NCBI RefSeq assembly: GCF_009745975.1
Contig: NZ_WHOL01000086.1
Coordinates: forward strand, 40,303-104,302
Source of the DNA: Actinokineospora pegani
GTDB lineage: Bacteria; Actinomycetota; Actinomycetes; Mycobacteriales; Pseudonocardiaceae
Length of the DNA: 64,000 bases
Reading direction: 5' to 3'
Position numbers and translations under genes: made by a program. The notes below the pieces were generated by a model, which was given only the letters and a program-made list of their open reading frames with translations, had not been told where the DNA came from and ran no database searches. Positions 43,312 to 51,003 of the stretch are shown here, in pieces. The stretch's first letter is position 1. Every line of letters starts with the position of its first letter.

Positions 43312-44121
43312 CTACCCCACCGACATCTCACATCCGCCGGAAGTCGGAACATCCACCCCCACCGACTCCAGGGCCGCGACCAGGGACGGCCACACCGCCG
43401 GGCACCCGGTCACCACCACGTCCGGCCCGGTGGCGGCCACCCGCACCCCCGCCTCGGCGGCGATGAGCCACCCCGCGGCGACGTCCCACAGCGCGGTGCC
43501 CATGGTCAGGCCGCCCTCCATCCGCCCGGCGGCCTGGTACACCAGGTGCAGCGCCGCGGGCACCTTGCGCTGGTCGCCGACCACCGTGAGCAGGCCGCCC
43601 AGCACGGGGGCCATCCGCCGCTTCCACTCCGGCGAGGTGCTGTAGCAGAAGCCGATCAGCGACGACCCCAGGTCGCCGTGGGTCGAGGCGGTGATGGGGG
43701 CGCCGTTGAGGTGGGCTCCCCCGCCGCGCACGCCGGTGAACGTCTCGCGGTTGACCGGGTCGTGCACAACCCCTAGCAGCGGGGTGCCGTCCGCGTCCTC
43801 GAGGCCGATGCTCACCGCCCACTGCCCGCAGCCGGACAGGTAGTCGCGGGTGCCGTCGAGCGGATCGATGACCCACCGCCTGCCGCTGCTCCCGGTGCTG
43901 CTGGCGCCCTCCTCGCCGAGCAGCCCGTCGTCGGGGAACGCGGCGGTCAGCGCGTCGACGATCACCCGCTCGCTGGCCCGGTCGACCTCGCTGACCAGGT
44001 CGTTGGCGTGCGCCTTGGCCTCGGTGGCGACCACCGACCCGCGCCGGGCCAACTGCATGGCCCCGACGGTCTCGGCGAGGTCGACGACGACGGGGAGCTG
44101 AGCGGAGAGTTGGTCACCCAT
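43312..44121 (-). CDS. Inositol monophosphatase-family phosphatase
   Basis: A 269-residue metal-dependent phosphatase. Metal ligands are Glu in GEEGAS (about 69), Asp/Asp in WVIDPLDGTRDY (about 85-96), and Asp in WDVAAGWLIAAEAG (about 216). Substrates of this family include inositol-1-phosphate, histidinol phosphate and 3'-phosphoadenosine phosphate; the sequence does not decide. The inner ATG (MGDQLSAQL) fits the family start. It is divergent from a GNAT gene. Confidence 0.85.
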   Translation of the reverse strand: MGDQLSAQLPVVVDLAETVGAMQLARRGSVVATEAKAHANDLVSEVDRASERVIVDALTAAFPDDGLLGEEGASSTGSSGRRWVIDPLDGTRDYLSGCGQWAVSIGLEDADGTPLLGVVHDPVNRETFTGVRGGGAHLNGAPITASTHGDLGSSLIGFCYSTSPEWKRRMAPVLGGLLTVVGDQRKVPAALHLVYQAAGRMEGGLTMGTALWDVAAGWLIAAEAGVRVAATGPDVVVTGCPAVWPSLVAALESVGVDVPTSGGCEMSVG

Positions 44122-44213
44122 GCCGCCAGCACACCACACCCCGACCCGGCGCAGGGTGCGACGTTTCTCTCCGCGGGTACGCTCGAGTCCACTCGGGACG
44201 ATGTGGGGGCGCC

Positions 44214-44657
44214 GTGCGGATCGTGGAGCTGGACCTGTCCGACGACGACACCGCGCACGCGGTGCACGCCGTCGGCCTGCGCTCCTACCGGGTCGAGGCC
44301 GAAATCATCGGCTTCGACGGCATCCCGGCGCTGCACGAGACGCCCGCCCAGACGCGGGCGCGGCCGCTGCGGTGGTTGGGGGTCGGCGACCCGGTGGTGG
44401 CCTTCGTCGGGTTCACCGAGTCGGCCGGGGGCGTGGACGTCGACCGGCTGTGCGTCGACCCGGACTGGTTCCGCCGCGGACTGGCCCGCGCGCTGCTGAC
44501 GGCGGTCTTGGCGGCGACATCGGGCCCGGTGGAGGTGCACACGGGCGCGGCCAACACGCCTGCGATCGCGCTGTACGAGAGCGCGGGGTTCGTGCGGACG
44601 GCGACAATCGACGTGCCGGGGACCCAGCTCGCGCGGCTCCGCCTAGAGCGCGGGTGA
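44214..44657 (+). CDS. GNAT-family N-acetyltransferase
   Basis: A 147-residue single-domain acetyltransferase. VDRLCVDPDWFRRGLARALLTAV is strand 4 and the acetyl-CoA loop; VEVHTGAANTPAIALYESAGFVR is the C-terminal core. A GTGGGGGCG run precedes the GTG start. It overlaps the convergent Lrp gene by 15 bases. Acceptor unknown. Confidence 0.86.
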   Translation: MRIVELDLSDDDTAHAVHAVGLRSYRVEAEIIGFDGIPALHETPAQTRARPLRWLGVGDPVVAFVGFTESAGGVDVDRLCVDPDWFRRGLARALLTAVLAATSGPVEVHTGAANTPAIALYESAGFVRTATIDVPGTQLARLRLERG

Positions 44658-45092
44658 GCGGCCCTCGTACGGGGTCGACAGGACGACGGTGGTGCGGGTG
44701 GAGACCTTCGCCGCCTCGCGGATCTTGCGCAGCAGCTCCTCCAGGTCGGCCGGGGTGGCCACCCGGACGAGCAGGACGTAGGACTCCTCGCCCGCGACCG
44801 AGTAGCACGACTCGATCTCCGGCAGGTGCTCCAGCCGCTGCGGGTAGTCGTCCGGCGCGGCCGGGTCGATCGGGGTCAGCGAGATCAGCGCCGTCAGCGG
44901 CAGGCCGATGGCGTGCGCGTCGAGGCGGGCCTTGTAGCCGCGGATGACGTCGCGCTGCTCGAGCCTGCGCACCCGCTGGTGCACCGCCGACACGCTCAGG
45001 CCCACCCGCTCGGCCAGGTCGGTGAACGAGCACCGCCCGTCCGCGGCCAGTTCCCGCGCGATGGCCTTGTCCAACGGTTCCAGCTCTCTCAC
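44643..45092 (-). CDS. Lrp/AsnC-family regulator
   Basis: A 149-residue feast/famine regulator: HTH in LDKAIARELAADGRCSF and LAERVGLSVSAVHQRVRRLEQ, and a RAM ligand domain (TALISLTPIDP, ESCYSVAGEESYVLLVRVATP). The start overlaps the stop of the upstream M24 peptidase gene by four bases (GTGA), so it is cotranscribed with it; it may respond to amino acids released by that peptidase. Confidence 0.9.
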   Translation of the reverse strand: MRELEPLDKAIARELAADGRCSFTDLAERVGLSVSAVHQRVRRLEQRDVIRGYKARLDAHAIGLPLTALISLTPIDPAAPDDYPQRLEHLPEIESCYSVAGEESYVLLVRVATPADLEELLRKIREAAKVSTRTTVVLSTPYEGRSPAL

Positions 45093-46204
45093 GCGGGCAG
45101 CTCCACCAGCTCGTGCGGGCGCAGGTTGACCGACTCGACGCCGTTGTCGGTGACCACCACGATGTCCTCGATCCGCGCGCCCCAGCGGCCGGGCAGGTAC
45201 ACGCCCGGCTCGATGCTGAACGCCATGCCCTCCGCCACGCGCAGGTCGTTGCCCGCGACGATGTAGGGGTGCTCGTGGCCCTCGATGCCGATGCCGTGGC
45301 CCGTGCGGTGGATGAACAATTCCCCCAGCTTGGCGGCGACCAGCACGTCGCGGGCGGCGGCGTCGATGGACTCCGCGGTGGCCCCCGGGCGGACGGCGGC
45401 GACGGCGGCCGCCTGGGCGGCGCGCAGCGTCTCGTAGGTGGCGGGGACGTCGTCGTCCGCGGGGGCGCCGAGGGAGTAGGTGCGGGTGCTGTCGGAGCAG
45501 TAGCCCGACGGCAGCGCGCCGCCGATGTCGACCACGACCACGTCGCCCGCCGCGATCACCCGGTCGGAGACGTCGTGGTGCGGGCTGGCCCCGTTCGGCC
45601 CGGAGCCGACGATGGCGAACCCGACCTCGGCGTGCCCCTCCGCCACGATGGCCACCCGGATGTCGGCCGCGACCTCGGCCTCGGTCCGCCCGACCCGCAG
45701 CCACTCGCCCATCCTGGCGTGCACCCGGTCGATGGCCGCCCCGGCGGCGCGCAACTGCTCGACCTCGTGGGCGTCCTTGCGCATCCGCAGCTCGCGCAGC
45801 ACCGGTCCGGCAAGGCGCTGCTCGACCCCGGGCAGCGCGGCGCGCAGGCCGAGCACGTGCACGGCGGGCAGCATGTCACCCAGCGCGACGGCCTCGACCG
45901 CGCCGACGTGGCGGGCGACCAGGGCGTGCGGGTCCTCGCCGTCGACCCAGGTCGCGGTCCGGACACCGAGCCCGGGCAGGTCGAGCCGGTCGTAGCCGGG
46001 GGCCTCGAGCTTGGGCACCACCAGCACCGGGTCGCCGTCGACCGGCAGGACCAGACCGGTGAACCGCTCGTGGCTGCCCACGGCGCCGCCGACGAGGTAG
46101 CGCAGGTCCGCGCCCGGCGCGATCACCAGAGCCCCGGTCCCGGCGGCCCGCGCCGCATCCCGCGCACGCGCGATCCGCTCCGAGTACACCGATGCGCCGC
46201 CCAT
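45089..46204 (-). CDS. M24-family Xaa-Pro peptidase
   Basis: A 371-residue pita-bread metallopeptidase with a creatinase-like N-terminal domain (to about 140). The five metal ligands are present: Asp in VVVDIGGAL, Asp in CSDSTRTYS, His in HRTGHGIGIEGHEHP, Glu in FSIEPGVYL and Glu in ARIEDIVVV. It should release N-terminal residues ahead of proline or cut Xaa-Pro dipeptides in the cytoplasm. First of a two-gene unit with the Lrp regulator; divergent from the exonuclease gene by 49 bases. Confidence 0.92.
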   Translation of the reverse strand: MGGASVYSERIARARDAARAAGTGALVIAPGADLRYLVGGAVGSHERFTGLVLPVDGDPVLVVPKLEAPGYDRLDLPGLGVRTATWVDGEDPHALVARHVGAVEAVALGDMLPAVHVLGLRAALPGVEQRLAGPVLRELRMRKDAHEVEQLRAAGAAIDRVHARMGEWLRVGRTEAEVAADIRVAIVAEGHAEVGFAIVGSGPNGASPHHDVSDRVIAAGDVVVVDIGGALPSGYCSDSTRTYSLGAPADDDVPATYETLRAAQAAAVAAVRPGATAESIDAAARDVLVAAKLGELFIHRTGHGIGIEGHEHPYIVAGNDLRVAEGMAFSIEPGVYLPGRWGARIEDIVVVTDNGVESVNLRPHELVELPA

Positions 46205-46253
46205 GGGGAGAGCGTAGCGCCCGCGCGGGCGCGGGCGGCCTAAGCTGCGCCCT

Positions 46254-47177
46254 GTGAGCAGCCCCCTGGTCCTGTTGGACTCCGCCAGCTTGTACTTCCG
46301 GTCGTTCTTCGCCCTGCCGGAGTCGATGACCGCGCCGAACGGGATGCCGGTCAACGCGGTCCGGGGGTTCGCGGGGATGATCGCCCAGGTCATCACCGAG
46401 CGGAAGCCCTCGCGGCTGGTGGCCTGCCTGGACGCGGACTGGCGGCCTGAGTTCCGGGTGGCGGCGATCCCCAGCTACAAGGCGCAGCGGGTGGCCGACC
46501 CGGCGGCCAACGCCGAGGAGGTGCCGGACACGCTGACCCCGCAGGTGCCGGTGATCCTGGACCTGCTCGACGCGCTGGGCATCGCCACCGCGCAGGCCCA
46601 GGGGTACGAGGCCGACGACGTGATCGGGACGCTGGCGCACCGCGAGTCCGCGGCCCCGGTGGAGGTCGTCACCGGCGACCGGGACCTGTTCCAGTGCGTG
46701 CGCGAGACCCCGACGCCGGTGCGCGTGGTGTACGTCGGCCGCGGCTGGTCCAAGGCCGAGGTCATCGGACCCGACGACCTCGCGGCCAAGTACGGCCTCC
46801 CCGCCGAGGGCCTGGCCTACGCCGACATGGCCGTCCTGCGCGGCGACCCCTCGGACGGCCTGCCGGGCATCACCGGCATCGGCGAGAAGACGGCGGCCAA
46901 GCTGATCACCAGGTTCGGCTCCCTGCAAGCCCTCGTAGACGCCGCCGCGGCCGGGGACAGCGAGGTGCCGCCCAAGGTGCGCACCGCCTTCGAGCGCGAC
47001 GCCGAGTACCTGGCCAACGCGCCCCGCGTCGTCCGCGTGGCGACCGACGTCGAGTGCGAGTGGACGGGTGACCCGGCACTGCCCCGGGAGGTCGACACGG
47101 CCCGGGTCGAGGCGCTGCGGGACGAGTGGAACCTGGGCAGCGCCGTTGATCGGTTGTTGAAGGCCGTGCGCGGCTAA
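46254..47177 (+). CDS. Stand-alone 5'-3' exonuclease (PolA N-terminal/FEN type)
   Basis: A 307-residue flap-endonuclease-family protein equivalent to the nuclease domain of DNA polymerase I. Acidic metal-binding residues occur in LLDSASLYFRSFF, CLDADWRPEFR, GYEADDVIGTLA, VTGDRDLFQ and LRGDPSDGLPG; the helix-hairpin-helix is GITGIGEKTAAKLITRFG. It would remove flaps or RNA primers. The GTG lies seven bases after TAAGCT, suggesting a leaderless message. An IS remnant begins directly after its stop codon. Confidence 0.92.
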   Translation: MSSPLVLLDSASLYFRSFFALPESMTAPNGMPVNAVRGFAGMIAQVITERKPSRLVACLDADWRPEFRVAAIPSYKAQRVADPAANAEEVPDTLTPQVPVILDLLDALGIATAQAQGYEADDVIGTLAHRESAAPVEVVTGDRDLFQCVRETPTPVRVVYVGRGWSKAEVIGPDDLAAKYGLPAEGLAYADMAVLRGDPSDGLPGITGIGEKTAAKLITRFGSLQALVDAAAAGDSEVPPKVRTAFERDAEYLANAPRVVRVATDVECEWTGDPALPREVDTARVEALRDEWNLGSAVDRLLKAVRG

Positions 47178-47191
47178 GGCGTGTCCGCCGG
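47178..47191 (+). repeat. Left terminal inverted repeat
   Basis: GGCGTGTCCGCCGG, exact inverse of 47691-47704. Confidence 0.8.
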
Positions 47192-47274
47192 AACGTTGAT
47201 CGAGGGGTTTGATCAGCTCGTCGTGTGGCGCACGGTGATCTGACGGATCCCGTTGTCGCCGATACCAGGGCAGG

Positions 47275-47690
47275 GCCGTGGTGGCCGACGGGACGTGGGC
47301 GCGGCTCAAGCGACAGGTCCAAGGCCGCGCCGAGGCCGGGGGTGACCTCGGCCCAATCGCCGGCAGCCCCAGGGCTGGACCGGTCCCGGGGCCGATCACC
47401 GTCGACCCATGCCACCCCCGGCCAGGCCGCGGACACGAAGCTGTGAGCCCCCAGCGACGGGATCAGGTCACCAACCGGCAGCGCCAAAGATCGACCGGCG
47501 GGCGGCCCCCGTCCTTCGACACCGATGCCCACAAGCGGCGCAACCAAGTCGAACGGGGAATCAACCACCGCAAGCAGATCGCGCCGCCGCGACCCGCTAC
47601 GACAAACTCGCCCTGCACTGGCAGGCCACCAACGACATCGTCGAGACCATCGACTGGATCCGAACCACCCCAGACAAACACGACCATGAC
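47275..47690 (+). pseudogene. IS5-type transposase debris
   Basis: One frame carries VVADGTWARLKRQVQGRAEAGGDL, close to the usual WxADGTWxRL region ahead of the catalytic core, and later RSTGGRPPSFDTDAHKRRNQVERGINHRKQI, the typical Arg-rich C-terminal region; a second frame continues with ATRYDKLALHWQATNDI. The catalytic Asp segments are missing and at least one frameshift is present. Confidence 0.75.
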
Positions 47691-47704
47691 CCGGCGGACA
47701 CGCC
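47691..47704 (-). repeat. Right terminal inverted repeat
   Basis: CCGGCGGACACGCC, exact inverse of 47178-47191. Confidence 0.8.
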
Positions 47705-47713
47705 CGGGCGTGT

Positions 47714-48895
47714 TCAGAAGTAGGTGCCGCACCAGGCTGGGCGGGGCAGGCGGAAGGCGCGGTCCGCGCGGGCGGCGGCTTCCGGGGAGCGGGCGCGGAG
47801 CCTGCCCACGGCGGCCAGGGCCGTGGCTGACCACTCGCCCAGGTAGAGGCGGGCCAGGACATCGGCGTCGACTTCCACGTCGGGGTCGGCGGGTCCTTGG
47901 TGCACGCCGGACTCCGAGACGGTGTAGACGCCTGCGTTGGCGGGCAGGAGGGGGTCGTTCACCTTGATCACGGTGGGGCCGGCCCAGGTGCGTTCGGCGA
48001 GGGCTCGCGGGACGTCGACGACGCGGAGCCAGAGGTCGTCGTTGAGGGTTTCGTCGGTGATGGCGCGGGGGTCGGTGAACAGGGCGCGGACCAGTTCGTC
48101 CGGGGGCCGGGCCCAGGTGCTGACCTCGGCGGCCAGGTCGATCGAGAGCAGGAAGCGCCACAGGCCCGCCACGGCGTTGTCGTCGGCGGCGACGAGGTTG
48201 GGGACGTCCAGGCGGGGTCCGTCGGGGTTGTCCCGCACGGTGGAGAAGACGGCGAAGCCGTCGTCGCCGTCGGGGCCCGCGTGGATGACGAAGCGCAGGT
48301 CGTCGGTTGGGCGTTCGAGGGCGGTGCGCCACCACTGGGCGGGGCGGGCCAGGGCGCCGGGGCGGGTCCGGCCGACGCGCGCGTAGAGGTCGGGCAGGAC
48401 GGCGACGGCCTCGTCCTGTTCGACGAGGCGGACCCGGCCGCCCGTGGGCGCGGTGGGGGCGAACGGGACGCCGGTGCGGACCGCGACGCGGGGGGCGCGG
48501 GTGGCGACGCCGTAGCCGAAGCGGCCGTAGATGACCGGCTCGGAGGCGTGCAGGGTGGAGAACACCTCGCCGCGCTCGACCGAGTCGGCCAGGGTGGCGC
48601 GCATCAGGGCGGTCAGCAGGCCGCGGCGGCGGAAGTCCGCCCGCACGCCGACCCTGGTCAGCATGGCGGTGGGCAGGTCGGCGCCGCCGGGCACGCGCAG
48701 CGCCGACCCCCAGGTCATCGCCGTGCCCGCCAACGTGCCGTCGAGGTACGCCCCGAACGCGCGCCCGGGCTGGTAGGAGCGGACCAGCACCTCCCACTCC
48801 GCGTCCTTGACCGGGTTGACCAGCAAGGAGCGCAGGAACAGCTCGTACGAGGCGCGCAGGTCGTCCTCGCCGAGCGGGCGGACCTCCGGGCCCAT
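47714..48895 (-). CDS. Eis-like GNAT acetyltransferase, copy 2
   Basis: A 393-residue protein of the Eis family: two GNAT-like folds followed by a sterol-carrier-like C-terminal domain. The acetyl-CoA loop is TRVGVRADFRRRGLLTALMRA (about 75-95), then SEPVIYGRFGYGVATR; the free C-terminal carboxylate (ending GTYF) takes part in catalysis in this family. Eis enzymes acetylate amines, including aminoglycosides, and form hexamers. Its ATG shares one base with the stop of the neighbouring paralogue. Confidence 0.85.
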   Translation of the reverse strand: MGPEVRPLGEDDLRASYELFLRSLLVNPVKDAEWEVLVRSYQPGRAFGAYLDGTLAGTAMTWGSALRVPGGADLPTAMLTRVGVRADFRRRGLLTALMRATLADSVERGEVFSTLHASEPVIYGRFGYGVATRAPRVAVRTGVPFAPTAPTGGRVRLVEQDEAVAVLPDLYARVGRTRPGALARPAQWWRTALERPTDDLRFVIHAGPDGDDGFAVFSTVRDNPDGPRLDVPNLVAADDNAVAGLWRFLLSIDLAAEVSTWARPPDELVRALFTDPRAITDETLNDDLWLRVVDVPRALAERTWAGPTVIKVNDPLLPANAGVYTVSESGVHQGPADPDVEVDADVLARLYLGEWSATALAAVGRLRARSPEAAARADRAFRLPRPAWCGTYF

Positions 48896-50091
48896 CAGAA
48901 CGACGTCCCGGAGTAGGCGGTCTCGGCGAGGGCGAACGCGGTGTCGGCACGGGCCAACGCCTCCGGGCTCGCCGCCGTCAGCCTCCCGACCCCCGCCAGC
49001 GACGTGGCCGAGGTGGCGCCCAAGTAGAGCTGTGACAGCACATCCACGTCCACGACGATGTCCGCCGCGCCCCCGCCACGCTCCACACCGGACTCCGAGA
49101 CGCGGTGGACGCCGGAGTTCCCCGGCAGGAGCGCGTCCCGCACCTCGATCGACAGCGGGCAGGCCCACGACCGCGCCCGCAACGCCCGCTCCACGTCGAC
49201 CAGCCGCAGCCACAGGTCGTCGCCACTCACGCGGGACGTGACCGCGCGCGGGTCGACGAACATGTCGGCGACCAGCTCGTCGGTGGGCCGTGCGAACACG
49301 AAGACCTCCCGCACCAGGTCGATGGACAGCAGGAACCGCCACAGCCCGATCGCCGCCCCCGTGTCGGCCGCGACGAAGTCGACGACGTCCAAGCGCGCCC
49401 CGAACGAGCCCGGCGTGCGGGAACTCATGAACAGCGCGGCCCCGTCGTCGCCGTCCGGTCCGGTGTGGACGATCGCGCGCAGCGGCCGCTCCATCCAGCC
49501 GAACAGCGCGTCCCACATCGGCCGGGCCCGGACCATGGCCCCGGTCCGGCCCACGGCGCACCGGTCGTGCAGCGGGGCCAGCACGTCGACGATCTCCTCG
49601 CGGGTCCCGTCGACCAGGCGCACCCGCCCGCCCGCGGGCAGGCCGGGGTGGAAACGGGCGAGGTCGGCGCGCACGGTGACCCGGTCCAGGCGGGAGGCCA
49701 GACCGAAGCCGAAGCGGCCGTAGATGACCGGTTCCGACACCTGCAGGCCGCACAGCGGCTCACCGCGCTCGGCGGCGTCGGCCAGCAGCGCGCGCATCAA
49801 GCCGGTCAGCGCGCCGCGGCGGCGGTGGTCGGCGCGGACGCCCACCCGGCTGATCGCCGCCATGCCGAGCTGGTCGCCACCGGGCACCCGCAACGAGGAC
49901 GACCAGGCGAGCGCCGTGCCCGCCAGCTCCTCGCCCGCGAACGCGCCCAGGGTGCGGCCGGGCTCGAAGGTGCCCGCGTACGCGTCCCACGCGGCGTCGT
50001 CCACCGGCGGGCGGTGCATCGACCTCAAGAACAGGTTCAGCGACGAGCGGTGCTCGGCGTCGAGCAGCGGCCGGATCTCCAAGTCACCCAC
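48895..50091 (-). CDS. Eis-like GNAT acetyltransferase, copy 1
   Basis: A 398-residue paralogue of the following gene, with the same landmarks: SRVGVRADHRRRGALTGLMRA, SEPVIYGRFGFGLASR, GLWRFLLSIDL and a C-terminus ending GTSF. The two are clearly homologous throughout but diverged, so they arose by an old tandem duplication. The GTG at 50091 begins VGDLEIRPL, parallel to the start of the other copy; a start 16 codons upstream is possible. Substrate unknown; an aminoglycoside or other polyamine is plausible from the family. Confidence 0.85.
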   Translation of the reverse strand: MGDLEIRPLLDAEHRSSLNLFLRSMHRPPVDDAAWDAYAGTFEPGRTLGAFAGEELAGTALAWSSSLRVPGGDQLGMAAISRVGVRADHRRRGALTGLMRALLADAAERGEPLCGLQVSEPVIYGRFGFGLASRLDRVTVRADLARFHPGLPAGGRVRLVDGTREEIVDVLAPLHDRCAVGRTGAMVRARPMWDALFGWMERPLRAIVHTGPDGDDGAALFMSSRTPGSFGARLDVVDFVAADTGAAIGLWRFLLSIDLVREVFVFARPTDELVADMFVDPRAVTSRVSGDDLWLRLVDVERALRARSWACPLSIEVRDALLPGNSGVHRVSESGVERGGGAADIVVDVDVLSQLYLGATSATSLAGVGRLTAASPEALARADTAFALAETAYSGTSF

Positions 50092-50171
50092 AGCACCGAT
50101 CCTGCCCGGACGCACCAGGGGCGCGCGACTCGATTTCACGTCGCGCGCACCCGGTCTGTCCTGCTCGTGCC

Positions 50172-50843
50172 TCAGCCGTCGGACGGCGGGGCCACCTCGT
50201 ACTCACCGTCGTCGGTGCGGACGGTGATGCTCACGGTCCGCTTCTCGCCGTCGATGGTCGCCTCGCAGGTGAACTTGCCGCCCGCCTTGACCTCCTGGTC
50301 GGCCGGGCAGGTCACCGATTCGACGTTCTCCACCGAGTACTTGCCGGTGAGGATGCCCTTGACGCCGTCCTGGACCGCGGTCTGGTCGAACACGGTCTTG
50401 TTGGCGAAACCGGGCGCGACGAACGCCAGCACCGCGCCGACGCCCACCAACAGCACCACGGCCACCACGGCCACCCAGACGCCCGCGTTGGACTTCTTCG
50501 CGGGGGCGCCGCCCGGGTAGGGCTGCTGGTGCTGGCCCGGCTGGTTCGGGTTGTACCCGCCGTACTGCGGCTGCTGGCCATACCCCTGCTGCTGCTGCGG
50601 CGGCGGCGCGCCGTAGCCCTGCTGGGGCGGCTGCTGGCCGTACTGCGGCTGCTGCTGGGTCGGCTGGGGCTGCTGGTACCCGTACTGCCCCTGCTCCGGC
50701 GGGTACGGGGACTGCCCTGGCTGCGGGTGGCCCTGCTGCGGGAAACCGCCGGACGGTGTCCCCGGCGGGTTGCCGCCGTAGGGTTGCTGCCCCCACGGCT
50801 GCTGGGGGTCCTGCCCACCGGACGGCCCGTAGGGGCTGCTCAT
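50172..50843 (-). CDS. Gln/Pro-rich membrane-anchored DUF4333 protein
   Basis: A 223-residue protein. Residues 1-118 are a low-complexity Gln/Pro/Gly/Tyr tail (repeats such as QQPQYGQQPPQQGYG), residues 123-148 a single membrane helix (VWVAVVAVVLLVGVGAVLAFVA), and the rest an extracellular DUF4333 domain (VTCPADQEVKAGGKFTCEATI) with a Cys pair likely to form a disulfide. DUF4333 is found in secreted or membrane actinobacterial proteins of unknown role. ATG chosen at MSSPYG; five codons upstream another start exists. Confidence 0.82.
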   Translation of the reverse strand: MSSPYGPSGGQDPQQPWGQQPYGGNPPGTPSGGFPQQGHPQPGQSPYPPEQGQYGYQQPQPTQQQPQYGQQPPQQGYGAPPPQQQQGYGQQPQYGGYNPNQPGQHQQPYPGGAPAKKSNAGVWVAVVAVVLLVGVGAVLAFVAPGFANKTVFDQTAVQDGVKGILTGKYSVENVESVTCPADQEVKAGGKFTCEATIDGEKRTVSITVRTDDGEYEVAPPSDG

Positions 50844-51003
50844 CGTGTACGCCTCCACCAGGTATCGGGGTCGCGTGGCCGAGCAGGCTGCTCCCCCATG
50901 CCACCGCTTCCCCCGCGATCAAACCACAGGCAGGCCCACGGCACCCACCCGCACCCCGACGTGGGCCGACCCGGGTGAGCGCCACCGGACGACGACCAAG
51001 CCG

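Larger units (their letters stand above)
47178..47704 (+). mobile_element. Decayed IS5-family element with intact ends
   Basis: Perfect 14-base inverted repeats, GGCGTGTCCGCCGG at 47178-47191 and its complement at 47691-47704, bound 527 bases of transposase debris. The left end touches the stop codon of the exonuclease gene and the right end lies nine bases from the stop of the Eis-like gene. No clear target duplication is left. Confidence 0.78.
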
